Source: Sphingomonas panacisoli (GTDB lineage: Bacteria > Pseudomonadota > Alphaproteobacteria > Sphingomonadales > Sphingomonadaceae). Taken from it: DNA of 64,000 bases. Below the pieces are notes generated by a model that worked only from the letters and a program-made list of their open reading frames with translations, was not told the origin of the DNA and ran no database searches. Location: positions 1,178,001 through 1,242,000 of the forward strand of contig NZ_CP042306.1 of the NCBI RefSeq assembly GCF_007859635.1. The letters are read 5' to 3'. The translations under genes were made by a program, and so were the position numbers. Positions 16,207-26,438 of the stretch are shown here, piece after piece (the first letter of the stretch is position 1; each line of letters opens with the position of its first letter).

Positions 16207-17685
16207 CTAATTGGTGTCGGGTCTCAACCGATTCAACGGGTGCCAGCCCCGCGTGTTCCCTTGCCATTGCTTGAGCCGCAGCGACACCAGCGACCAGCGT
16301 AGCGGAGTCGCGATCGGGATGAAGGCGACGTCGGAGGCCATCAGCCCGTCCGCTTCGGCGATATGCTGGCCGCGCGCCGCCATGTCGGGCGCGTCGCGGG
16401 CCGCTTCCAGCGCTGCGCGTGCTTCGTCGCTGCAAACCACGCAGGCGGTGGCGAGATACCAGCGCGCGCTGTCGTAGGGGGCCACTGCATCGATCAATCG
16501 CAGGTCGGCTTCCGCGTTCATAGCCACCCGTTCGGGCTGCACGCCGATCAGGATCAGCCGCGCGGCGATCTGACCGTAGAGCAACGTCCCCCCGGGACCC
16601 GACGGCAAAGCGATGCGAAGGATCGGTGCGGCCTTGCTGGCGGCGCGGTAACGCGCAACCTCTGCCCGTGCCGCCGCGAGCCGCGCGTCCGGCGCCAGCG
16701 TCGTCCAGGTGGGAATGGCGGGAGGCACTGCGGAGTCGAGCTTGTCGGGCAGCAACCGCTCGACGGGCTGGCCCCAATCGGTCGTAACTGCGCCGATCAA
16801 CGCCGCCCGGTCGATCGCCTGCGCGACAGCCGCGCGGCCCGAGGCGCTCGCCAGCAGCCCGTCGCGATTGACGATCGCCAACCCGAACAGACCGGCCGCC
16901 GGATCGATCTTGATATTGGTCGGCGAAATTTGCGTGCGGGCGAGCAGGGGATAGTCGTCGACCGTTCCGCCCATGACGTAGTCGGACTGTTTGGCCGCGA
17001 ACCGGATCAGCGCGCGCGCCGTCGTCTCGCCGATCAGCCGGACGTCCTGTTCGGGCGACGGCTTCTGCACATCGTCGTCGGGCGATCGCACCGGGTCGAT
17101 GGCGGGGCTTAGCAGGATGCCGGTGCCTGCAGTGTCGGTGACGCGGAACGGCCCGCTGCCGCCGAGCGGGTTGGCGCGCAGGATCGACAATTCGGGCTGC
17201 GCGAACAGCTTGAGCAGATCGGGCCGCGCGCGGCTGAGACGTACTTCGATCACCGCGTCGGTCATCACCGCGACATCATCGATCGCGCTCAGGAAGGGCT
17301 TGAGCGGGTTGCGCGATCCGGGCGCGATGGCGCGTTTCAGGATCGTGGCGACGTCGGCGGCGGTGACCTTGGCCCCATCGCTCCATTCGGCCTCGCGCAG
17401 GCGGAAGATGTAGGTGCGACCGGCGTCGATCACGATCCAGCGCTCGGCAAGCCCCGGTTCGATCTGGCCGGCGGCGTCGAACCGCACCAGCCCCTGTGCC
17501 GTCGAATCGAGCACCAAACGCTGCGCCGCGTCGATGCCGCGCTTGTTGACGTCGGCATAGGTCGGGCGGCCGCCGATCGCCGACACCACGACCGGACCCT
17601 TGTCGGGGCGCTGCTGACACGCCGCGACGGTGCACAAAGCGAGCAGGGGGAGGAGCCGGCGGCGCGCGATCATCGCGCCCTTCAT
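16207..17685 (-). CDS. Peptide/solute-binding lipoprotein, SBP_bac_5 family
   Basis: The 492-residue protein begins with a lipoprotein signal (LPLLALCTVAAC; lipobox Cys near 22), so it is anchored by lipid outside the inner membrane. The body has the family pattern LVLDSTAQGLVRFDAAGQIEPGLAERW, TYIFRLREAEWSDGAKVTAADV and later FGLAIVNRDG and ARAEVARYRAA segments. Such proteins feed oligopeptide-type ABC importers, but no permease or ATPase genes are adjacent, so it may be an orphan. ATG at 17685 or 17673 could be the start. Confidence 0.82.
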   Translation of the reverse strand: MKGAMIARRRLLPLLALCTVAACQQRPDKGPVVVSAIGGRPTYADVNKRGIDAAQRLVLDSTAQGLVRFDAAGQIEPGLAERWIVIDAGRTYIFRLREAEWSDGAKVTAADVATILKRAIAPGSRNPLKPFLSAIDDVAVMTDAVIEVRLSRARPDLLKLFAQPELSILRANPLGGSGPFRVTDTAGTGILLSPAIDPVRSPDDDVQKPSPEQDVRLIGETTARALIRFAAKQSDYVMGGTVDDYPLLARTQISPTNIKIDPAAGLFGLAIVNRDGLLASASGRAAVAQAIDRAALIGAVTTDWGQPVERLLPDKLDSAVPPAIPTWTTLAPDARLAAARAEVARYRAASKAAPILRIALPSGPGGTLLYGQIAARLILIGVQPERVAMNAEADLRLIDAVAPYDSARWYLATACVVCSDEARAALEAARDAPDMAARGQHIAEADGLMASDVAFIPIATPLRWSLVSLRLKQWQGNTRGWHPLNRLRPDTN

Positions 17686-17762
17686 GCCAGCTTCGGCGCG
17701 GTGGTGCCAATGACAAGCTTCGCTTGCGTCGCGCCGTTTAGCTTGTCATTCGATCGGTCAGC

Positions 17763-17848
17763 GCGGACGTGGCGAAATTGGTAGACGCACGGGACTTAAA
17801 ATCCCTCGCCCATTGGGTGTGCGGGTTCGAGTCCCGCCGTCCGCACCA
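17763..17848 (+). tRNA. tRNA-Leu (anticodon UAA)
   Basis: The 86-nt sequence folds as a class II tRNA: acceptor stem GCGGACG/CGTCCGC, D-arm, anticodon arm GGGA-CTTAAAA-TCCC with anticodon TAA, a long variable arm, T-arm GCGGG-TTCGAGT-CCCGC, and an encoded CCA end (17846-17848). Confidence 0.97.
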
Positions 17849-17884
17849 TTCGATGGATTAAGCGATGTATTGTCGCTGTGTTCC

Positions 17885-17929
17885 GACCCGGCGAAGCCGG
17901 GTCGTCGTCGGTCCTTGGCGTTGCCAAGG
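17885..17929. repeat. Two adjacent small hairpins after tRNA-Leu
   Basis: GACCCGGC-GAA-GCCGGGTC (17885-17903) and CCTTGGC-GTT-GCCAAGG (17913-17929) are perfect stem-loops. They lie between the tRNA and the end of ihfB and may terminate either. The first resembles REP-like palindromes elsewhere in the window. Nothing else is seen in 17849-17994. Confidence 0.55.
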
Positions 17930-17994
17930 CCGGCCGGCTGAACGTCAGTGGATCTTAAGGCTCACTCGCTGCGCTCTGTTCGCCCTAAGCTCTC

Positions 17995-18273
17995 TCAGAC
18001 GTTCAGCTTGATCCGCATTTCCTTGCCAGGCTTGAAATACGGCACGCGCTTGGCGTCGACCGCGACCAGTTCGCCGGTGCGGGGATTACGGCCGGTGCGG
18101 GCATCGCGGGGGCGAGTCGAAAACGCGCCGAAGCCACGCAACTCGACCCGGCCGTCACCGGCCAAGCGCCGGGAGATTTCGTCGAAGAACGTCGTCACGA
18201 TCGCTTCGACATCGCGCGCCGCGAGGTCGGGATTCTCGTCCGACAGTTTCTGGATCAATTCCGAGCGGATCAT
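17995..18273 (-). CDS. ihfB: Integration host factor subunit beta
   Basis: The 92-residue protein is a histone-like DNA-bending subunit. It begins [17 protein letters not shown] and has [26 protein letters not shown] with the Arg/Pro DNA-intercalating arm, ending [13 protein letters not shown]. The Arg-rich arm and the position just downstream of rpsA are typical of IhfB rather than HU. It acts as a heterodimer with IhfA (not in the window). A 197-nt gap with a strong terminator separates it from rpsA, so it probably has its own promoter. Confidence 0.92.
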   Translation of the reverse strand: MIRSELIQKLSDENPDLAARDVEAIVTTFFDEISRRLAGDGRVELRGFGAFSTRPRDARTGRNPRTGELVAVDAKRVPYFKPGKEMRIKLNV

Positions 18274-18429
18274 TTTCAGTCAGTCTCCCCACATCGGCCG
18301 TCGCGAATATGCGAAGCAGCCGCCTGCAACTGCCGACCCAGCCAAACGGCCACGACGACAACCTTCCCTGAGAACCATCATAAAACGAAAGTGAGCCCTG
18401 CAATAGGACTGATTCGACATCGAAATGTC

Positions 18430-18466
18430 AAAAAATGGGTAGTATCACGTAGATACTACCCATTTT
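18430..18466 (-). terminator. Rho-independent terminator of rpsA
   Basis: On the minus strand, right after the rpsA stop, a perfect 15-bp stem (18452-18466 with 18432-18446, AAAATGGGTAGTATC) with a 5-nt loop is followed by a T6 run (18435-18430). It is the cleanest intrinsic terminator in the window. Confidence 0.9.
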
Positions 18467-18470
18467 GAGC

Positions 18471-20192
<1,722 letters not shown>

Positions 20193-20329
20193 AAATTCGT
20201 GTTCCTAATCAATGTTTCCGGCCAACCGGTTGTCTCCGGTGGTCTTGGCCAAAACGCCGCGACGGCCGATTACCGGCACGGCATCCGAACGAACGGGGAC
20301 ACGGAGGAAACCAATGCGCCGAAAAAGCG

Positions 20330-20360
20330 AAAAGGGCGCGACGGGCATCCCATCGCGCCT
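20330..20360 (-). terminator. Rho-independent terminator after cmk
   Basis: On the minus strand the stem AGGCGCGA..TCGCGCCC (20360 to 20334), with an inner GGG/CCC pairing, is followed by T4 and a second T-rich stretch. It lies about 55 nt after the cmk stop and before rpsA, so rpsA needs its own promoter in the 20193-20330 gap. Confidence 0.75.
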
Positions 20361-20414
20361 GGCCTCCGCGAGAACCTGCTCGCTGGACGGCGCGCACATA
20401 GCGCCGAGAGGGCG

Positions 20415-21071
20415 TTATGGCAAGCTGGCGCCTCGTGCTGCTGCGGCCTTCAGCGCGAGTTGCCGCTCGACCAGTTCGATCGCGCGGATCACCGCGGCCT
20501 CGATCGATAGGAAGCTGGTGTCGAGGATGCCCGCATCGGCCGCCATCACCAGCGGCGCGGCATTACGGCCGGTGTCGCGCAAGTCGCGCGCGCGGATGTC
20601 GGCCAGCACCTTGTCGAGGCTGATCGTCGAGCCGCGTTCCCTCAATTCGCCATGGCGACGGCGGGCGCGGATCTGGGGCGTCGCCTTTACGAACAATTTC
20701 GCGTCGGCGTCGGGGGCGATCACCGTGCCGATATCGCGCCCGTCGAGCACGGCGCCGCCGGGCTGGTTGGCGAACTTGCGCTGGCGCTGGAGCAACGCGG
20801 CACGCACCAGCGGATGCTCCGACACGATCGACGCGCGTTGTCCGGCATCGTCGCTGCGCAGCGCCGCATCGTCGAGCATATCGTCCGGAAAGTTGCTGGC
20901 GGCGACGGCGTCGGCCTCGATCGTCGGGTCCAGCTCCATCCGGCGCACGTTCTCGGCGACCGCGCGATAGAGCAGGCCGGTGTCGAGATGCGGCAGCCTG
21001 TAATGCTTGGCGAGCGCGCGGGCGATGGTGCCCTTGCCGCTGGCGGCCGGGCCGTCGACGGCGATGATCAT
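20415..21071 (-). CDS. cmk: Cytidylate kinase
   Basis: CMP kinase phosphorylates CMP and dCMP. The 218-residue protein has the P-loop GPAASGKGT at residues 7-15, YRLPHLDTGLLYRAVA, the CMP-binding RQRKFANQPGGAVLDGRDIGTVIAPDADAK and the DRSR-like segment RDLRDTGRNAAPLVMAADA. ATG 21071 (MIIAVDG) has AGGGA 5 nt upstream and matches the family start; the earlier in-frame start 18 nt upstream lacks support. Confidence 0.95.
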   Translation of the reverse strand: MIIAVDGPAASGKGTIARALAKHYRLPHLDTGLLYRAVAENVRRMELDPTIEADAVAASNFPDDMLDDAALRSDDAGQRASIVSEHPLVRAALLQRQRKFANQPGGAVLDGRDIGTVIAPDADAKLFVKATPQIRARRRHGELRERGSTISLDKVLADIRARDLRDTGRNAAPLVMAADAGILDTSFLSIEAAVIRAIELVERQLALKAAAARGASLP

Positions 21072-21095
21072 GCGATTCCCTTCATGCACTCCGAT

Positions 21096-22079
21096 CTAGG
21101 CGAGCGCATCCTGCCGCGCCAGCCACGCCCGGATCAATGCGACCGTTTCCTGGGGCCGGTCGGCGAAGATACCGTGCGCGGCGCCAGGAATGGTGGCGAA
21201 TTCCGCGCCGGAGACGCGTGCGGCAAAACCCGCAAGCGTGGAAGGGCGAGCCTCGTCATACTGGCCGCCGAGGAAGAGTGTGCGCTTGCCGTCGAGCTTG
21301 GTCAGCAACGGTTCGCCGTCATATTCCTTTAGCGTGCCGGTCGAGACGAACTCGCTAGCGCCCCACATCGCGTTGTAGATCTTCGGGTTGAACCCGTTAG
21401 GGTGAGCGCGGGCATAGGCGATGGACGCCGCGGTCGCAGCTTCGCGGCCGTTGAAGGCGCGATAGAAGGCGCTAGTGCCGGCGTCGCATACCGGTCCGGG
21501 CGCGACATCGCATTGCGCAATCTCGGTCTGGACGGCGGCGGGGAGCGATCCGCGCAAGGCATTGGCATCCGCGATCCAGCTTCTGGTCGATACCAATGGG
21601 CTTGCCAGGGCCAGTCCGCGTAACGCCACAGGGCGCCGTGCGCCATATTCTAGCGCGAGCGTGCCACCCCAGCTATGTCCGAGCAAGTGCCAGCGATCCA
21701 CGCCGAGCGCCCGGCGCACCAGTTCCGCCTCGTCGACGAAGCGCGATACGCGCCAGTTCTTGGGGTCGTTGGGGCGATCCGACTGGCCGCTGTCGAGTTG
21801 ATCGTACAGGATGACCGCGCGCTCGTCGGCGAGAGCCAGCGCGCCCAGGAAATGGCCGTGCGTGCCGCCAGGACCGCCGTGGAGCATGACGATAGGCGAC
21901 TTGGGTCCGCGAAGGTCGCCGTTGACCCGGACATAGACGCGGCCGCCTTCGACCGCGACCATCTTCTCCAGATCGGGCGGCGCGTAGCCGTCCGGGTCGC
22001 GCGCCAGCAGGGAGCGGGGCAGGGCAAGGCTTGCCGCAAATGCCGCGCCGGTAGCAAGGAATAAGCGACGGTCGATCAT
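21096..22079 (-). CDS. Secreted alpha/beta hydrolase, proline iminopeptidase-like
   Basis: The 327-residue protein starts with a twin-arginine-like signal (MIDRRLFLATGAAFAASLAL). The hydrolase core has the oxyanion motif HGGPGG and the nucleophile elbow GHSWGG with the preceding YDQLDSGQS, which is the proline iminopeptidase pattern. Asp and His of the triad are plausible in LFLGGQYDEARP and PGAAHGIF. Family members release N-terminal proline or act on amides and esters. The start ATG overlaps the stop of aroA (ATGA), so the gene is translationally coupled to aroA. Confidence 0.85.
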   Translation of the reverse strand: MIDRRLFLATGAAFAASLALPRSLLARDPDGYAPPDLEKMVAVEGGRVYVRVNGDLRGPKSPIVMLHGGPGGTHGHFLGALALADERAVILYDQLDSGQSDRPNDPKNWRVSRFVDEAELVRRALGVDRWHLLGHSWGGTLALEYGARRPVALRGLALASPLVSTRSWIADANALRGSLPAAVQTEIAQCDVAPGPVCDAGTSAFYRAFNGREAATAASIAYARAHPNGFNPKIYNAMWGASEFVSTGTLKEYDGEPLLTKLDGKRTLFLGGQYDEARPSTLAGFAARVSGAEFATIPGAAHGIFADRPQETVALIRAWLARQDALA

Positions 22080-23404
22080 TTGCCCTGCAACTCCTCAAGC
22101 GTCGCGAAGAAGGTCGGGTAACTGGTCGCGACCGGCGCGGCGTCGTCGATCGTGATCGGCGCCTTTGCATGCAGTCCCGCTACCGTCATCGCCATCGCGA
22201 TGCGATGATCGAGCAACGACGCGATGGTCGCGCCGCCGGGGATGGGATCGCCGCCCGTGCCGGTGACCGCGAGTCCGTCCTCGAACTCCTCCAGCACGAC
22301 GCCGCACGCGCCGAGCGCGGCGACCATCGCGGCGATGCGGTCCGATTCCTTGACGCGCAATTCGTGCGCGCCCCGCGCCACGCTGCGCCCCTGGGCGAAG
22401 GCGGCCGCGACGAACAGCACTGGATATTCGTCGATCATGCTCGGTGCGAGGTCGGGCGGTACGTCGATCGCCGTGAGCGGGGCATGACGTACGATCAGAT
22501 CGGCAACCGGCTCGCCGCCGACGGTGCGCGGATCGACCTCGGTGATATCCGCGCCCATCATGTGCAGCGCAGTGAACAGGCCTGCGCGCGTCGGGTTCAG
22601 GCCGACATTGGCGATCGTCACTTCGCTGCCCGGCACGATCGACGCCGCGACCGCCCAGAACGCCGCCGAGCTGGGATCGCCGGGGACGACGATATCCTGC
22701 GGCTTCAATTCGGCCTCACCGGTAATCGAGATGACTCGCCCGCGATTGGTCGGCTCGACCGTCAGCGTCGCGCCGAACCCCGCCAACATGCGTTCGGAGT
22801 GATCGCGCGTCGCGACCGGCTCGATCACGCGGGTGATCCCCGGCGTATTGAGCCCCGCTAGCAGCACCGCAGACTTCACCTGCGCCGAAGCCACCGGCAG
22901 CGTGTATTCGATCGGCACCGCCGGGTTCATTCCGCGTACCATCATCGGTAAGCGTCCGCCCGGGCTTGCGGTTATATCGGCGCCCATCAGCGACAGCGGC
23001 TCGATGACCCGGCCCATCGGACGTTTCGACAGCGAGGCGTCGCCGGTGAACGTCGCGGTGATCGGGTGGCTCGCGATCAACCCTGCCAGCAGCCGCGTCG
23101 ATGTCCCCGAATTGCCCATCTCGAGCGCCTGGCCCGGCTGCAGCAATCCGCCGACCCCGACGCCCCAGACCCGCCAGATGCCGTCGCCGGACCGCTCGAT
23201 CGTCACGCCCATCGTGCGCATGGCGGCGGCGGTCGCGAGTACGTCCTCGCCCTCCAACAGTCCTTCGATCCTGCTTTCGCCCACCGCAAGCCCCGACAGC
23301 ATCAACGATCGATGGCTGATCGACTTGTCGCCCGGCACCGTCACGCGGCCCTTGAGCGCGTCGCTCGCGGAAATCTCGATCGGCTGTGGGGCGGAATGGC
23401 TCAT
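22076..23404 (-). CDS. aroA: 3-phosphoshikimate 1-carboxyvinyltransferase (EPSP synthase)
   Basis: AroA joins phosphoenolpyruvate to shikimate 3-phosphate in the aromatic amino acid pathway. The 442-residue protein shows VPGDKSISHRSLML, GNSGTSTRLLAGL, SKRPMGRVIEPL, the SAQVKSAVLLAGL loop, DEYPVLFVAAAFA and ELRVKESDR, covering both substrate sites. It heads the minus-strand run aroA - hydrolase - cmk, a common sphingomonad order leading to rpsA. Confidence 0.97.
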   Translation of the reverse strand: MSHSAPQPIEISASDALKGRVTVPGDKSISHRSLMLSGLAVGESRIEGLLEGEDVLATAAAMRTMGVTIERSGDGIWRVWGVGVGGLLQPGQALEMGNSGTSTRLLAGLIASHPITATFTGDASLSKRPMGRVIEPLSLMGADITASPGGRLPMMVRGMNPAVPIEYTLPVASAQVKSAVLLAGLNTPGITRVIEPVATRDHSERMLAGFGATLTVEPTNRGRVISITGEAELKPQDIVVPGDPSSAAFWAVAASIVPGSEVTIANVGLNPTRAGLFTALHMMGADITEVDPRTVGGEPVADLIVRHAPLTAIDVPPDLAPSMIDEYPVLFVAAAFAQGRSVARGAHELRVKESDRIAAMVAALGACGVVLEEFEDGLAVTGTGGDPIPGGATIASLLDHRIAMAMTVAGLHAKAPITIDDAAPVATSYPTFFATLEELQGK

Positions 23405-23502
23405 CGGCGGGGCTTTGACAGTGCCCTTGCGCTATGGCAAGGCGCCCGCCACTTTAGGGTTCACAACCCGAAATTTGCATAAATCGAAAGGTACACAGCG
23501 GC

Positions 23503-23817
23503 ATGGTCAAGCCGGAATGGGGCACGAAGCGTACGTGTCCGAAATGCGCCACGCGTTTCTATGATCTGGGCAAGGAAGACCCGGTGGTGTGCATCGCGTG
23601 CAACACCGCGTTCAACCCGGAACCGATCCTGAAGTCGAAGCAGCCGCTGCCGTTCGAGGTGGTCAAGACCGATAAGCCCGAGAAGGACGATTCGGATCTC
23701 GAGGGTGAAGAGATCGACATCGCCGAGGACGAAGAGCCGTCCGCGGACGACGAAGTCGACCTTGGCGGGGACGACGATCTGGGCGTCGAAACCGGCGGCG
23801 ACGACGACGATCATTGA
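23503..23817 (+). CDS. TIGR02300 family protein (acid-rich zinc ribbon)
   Basis: The 104-residue protein starts MVKPEWGTKRTCPKCATRFYDL, with Cys12, Cys15, Cys30 and Cys33 (CPKC / CIAC) forming a probable zinc ribbon. The C-terminal half is almost all Asp and Glu and ends DDDDH. This is the alphaproteobacterial TIGR02300 / FYDLN-acid family, of unknown function. It is divergent from aroA and sits 79 nt before tRNA-Ala, both usual in the order. Confidence 0.93.
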   Translation: MVKPEWGTKRTCPKCATRFYDLGKEDPVVCIACNTAFNPEPILKSKQPLPFEVVKTDKPEKDDSDLEGEEIDIAEDEEPSADDEVDLGGDDDLGVETGGDDDDH

Positions 23818-23895
23818 TTTTATCGGGCAGGCGGGAAACACCCGCTTGTCAAAGGGGCGCTGCTTCGTTTAGGGGCGGCGCCTTCCCAAGGACGT

Positions 23896-23971
23896 GGGGC
23901 CGTAGCTCAGCTGGGAGAGCGCTGCAATGGCATTGCAGAGGTCAGGGGTTCGATCCCCCTCGGCTCCACCA
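23896..23971 (+). tRNA. tRNA-Ala (anticodon GGC)
   Basis: The 76-nt cloverleaf has acceptor GGGGCCG/CGGCTCC, D-arm GCTCAGCTGGGAGAGC, anticodon arm CTGCA-ATGGCAT-TGCAG with anticodon GGC, T-arm AGGGG-TTCGATC-CCCCT and encoded CCA. Confidence 0.97.
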
Positions 23972-24105
23972 TTTCCACCTTCCGATATCACGCACATTGC
24001 AGCGCGCAGAGCAGCCACAGGCGTGTTTTGCTACGTATCGAACGATCCGCTTGACCAAAGGACTGTGTTACGAAACTATCACGCCAGGCAAGGTTGGAGC
24101 GTGAG

Positions 24106-26167
24106 ATGGATCGTCGGCAGTTTCTAGCGAGCGCCGGGGCGCTCGGTGTGGTCGGTGTTTGGGCGACACGATCGGCCGCCAAGCTGTCGGCCGTCGCGTG
24201 GCGGGAAGATCGCAAACTCTATCCGCAGGGTGTCGCGTCGGGGGATCCGGACGAGCATAGCGTCATTCTGTGGACGCGGCGGCCGTTCGATCAGGGCGAG
24301 CGGCACAATTTGACCGTCGAAGTGTCGCTTGATGCCGATTTTCGCCAGGTCGTGGCGCGGGCGAAAGCGCCGGTGCTGGCGGCTGCAGACTGGACGTGCC
24401 GCGCGCTCGTCGGCGGCCTCGCGCCGGCGACGAACTATTGGTATCGCTTCACCGACGAGACCGGCGCCGGCAGCCGCGTCGGCCGCACGATCACCGCGCC
24501 GCGCGTCACCGATCCGCGCCCGGTCCGCTTCGCCTTCGTCTCCTGCAACAGCGTCAACGAAGGCGCGCAGAACGCCTATCGCCGGATGATCTGGGAGGAT
24601 GAACGTGCGCCGGCCGACGGCAAGCTCGGTTTCGTCCTCCACCTCGGCGATTTCATCTACGAGGTTTACGAAAAGCCCGCCGAGCTGCCGAAGCGTTATG
24701 CGCGCACCGTCTACGATCTCGGCCCCGTCCCCGATGAGCGCAAGGTCAGCAAATATTTCTACGTTCCCACTACCCTTGCCGGCTATCGTCACATCTATCG
24801 CGCGCATATCGACGATCCCGACATCCAGGATGCTCGCGCGCATCTCCCGTTCGTGTGCATCGGCGACAATCACGAATTTTCCTGGCAGGGCTGGCAAAGC
24901 TTCATCAGATATCCGGGCAGCGCGGCCGAGCCTGCGCAGCCGCTGCGGGTTGCCGCCAATCAGGCGTGGTGGGAATATATCCCCTCGCGCGTGCGCAAGG
25001 CATCGGGCGCCGGGCTCGATCAGTTCGGGCCGCCGAAGGTGGCGAAGGCGCCGATCGAAAAGTTCGACGACGACGGTTTCGGGACCGAGCAAAACAACCG
25101 CGTGGCCGTCGGCAGCATGACGGCGTATCGGGCGATGCGCTACGGCCGGCACGTCGATCTGATCCTGACCGATCTTCATAGTTACAAGGCGACGGATCCG
25201 ACCGACCGGCCCGAGGCGGCGGCGCTCGACCTCGGGAGACTATCCGGTCCTCCCGCAGGAGTGGCTGGAGATCGTCGATGGCGGCCGGGACTATGCCGGT
25301 GGCAAACCTCCGGAAACCATCAAGCTCGGCGACAAGAGCATCCCCAATTTCCGCAAGGACGAACCCGCTCACACGGTACTCGGTCGCGAACAGAAGGTCT
25401 GGCTCAAGGAGCGGCTGACCAAGTCGACCGCGACGTGGAAGATCTGGGGCGTGACCAATGGCACGCTCGATCAGCGGACCGACGTCCAGAACTTGCCCGC
25501 CGGGATGGTAAAGGACAAATGGCCGGGCAAGGACTTCGGCAATTTCGCGAATGGCGATTTCAGCAACGCCTTTGCCGAACGCGCCGAAATCTATGACATG
25601 ATCCGCGACAAGAAGATTTCGGGCTTCGTCACGGTATCGGGCGATCGCCACAGCTTCTGGGCCGGCTATGCAGCGCCGAAGCTGCCGCCGGCCGGCTTCG
25701 ATCCTGTAGGGTTGAGCTTCATCACCGGCTCGATCTCCGCGCCAGGGATGGGCGAGGCTGTGGAATTCGCCAAGCCATCACCGCAACAACCCCTGTTCGT
25801 GCGCAAGGTCGACGGCGCGCCGCCGGAGCATACGGTCAACTTGACGATCAAGCGCGGCGTCCGAGCGGCGCTGGAATACGCGGCGAGCGGCGATATTGCG
25901 AAGGCGCGCGCGCTGACCAATCCCGACGTGGCGCCCCACGTCGCGTTCGTCGATATGGCCGGCCACGGCTATACCGTGGTCAGCGCGGGTCCCGACGCCG
26001 TCGACTCCGAGTTCGTCTGCATCGAACGTCCGATCAAGCGTGCCACGACGCCCGACGGCGGCCCGCTTCGCTATCGTGTCTCGCATCGCGCGATGATGTG
26101 GCGACCGGGCGAGGCACCCAAGCTGGAACAGCGGGTTATGGAGGGCGATCCGAAGCTGTCGATCTGA
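24106..26167 (+). pseudogene. phoD: PhoD-like alkaline phosphatase / phosphodiesterase, split by a +1 frameshift
   Basis: The protein begins with a twin-arginine signal (MDRRQFLASAGALG) and has the N-terminal PhoD domain (YPQGVASGDPDEHSVILWTR) and the metallophosphatase core: FAFVSCNSVNEG, LHLGDFIYEVYE, IGDNHEFSWQG and later VSGDRHSFWAGY. These ligate the Fe/Ca centre that cleaves phosphate esters outside the cytoplasm. Frame 1 runs from ATG 24106 to about 25236; the continuation (DYPVLPQEWLEIVDGG) is in frame 2 from about 25238 to 26167. Deleting one G from the GGG at 25234-25236 restores one frame of about 686 residues. All motifs survive, so a base-calling error or very recent mutation is likely. 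Confidence 0.85.
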
Positions 26168-26210
26168 ACGACGGAGCAGTGCCGCGGTCCGTCCCGAAAC
26201 CGGACGGTGG

Positions 26211-26255
26211 TTAACCAATCTTAACGATGGTCTGAATCGTAAACGCGGCGTTTAC
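26211..26255. promoter_or_regulatory. Candidate cell-cycle type control region: CtrA-like half-sites, GANTC, 17-bp palindrome
   Basis: Just upstream of the 55-aa ORF are TTAACC (26211-26216) and TTAAC (26221-26225), spaced as TTAA-N6-TTAA (the CtrA consensus has N7), a GAATC (GANTC, 26234-26238) and a perfect palindrome GTAAACGC-G-GCGTTTAC at 26239-26255, ending 8 nt before the ATG. The combination suggests tight regulation; the factors named are inference. Confidence 0.5.
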
Positions 26256-26263
26256 TGTTCGCC

Positions 26264-26431
26264 ATGTCACGCAACTTCGCACGTCGCCCCCGCGGGGCCA
26301 GCCACCCCTTCCGTCAGCGAGTCGCCGTGCAGGCCGACGTGGTGCAGCGGCGGAACGACGACAACGACCTGAAGCTCTTCGCGTTGAGCTTCACCGCCTT
26401 CTTCATCTGTATCTACACGCTGATCTTCTGA
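26264..26431 (+). CDS. 55-aa membrane protein with basic N-terminus
   Basis: ATG 26264 to TGA 26429-26431 encodes 55 residues: a basic start (MSRNFARRPRGASHPFRQRV), a polar middle (VVQRRNDDNDLK) and one C-terminal membrane helix (LFALSFTAFFICIYTLIF). The rich control region ahead of it and the compact composition suggest a real gene. No family is recognised. It converges on the LplT-like gene with 7 nt between the stops. Confidence 0.65.
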   Translation: MSRNFARRPRGASHPFRQRVAVQADVVQRRNDDNDLKLFALSFTAFFICIYTLIF

Positions 26432-26438
26432 TCGCGCG

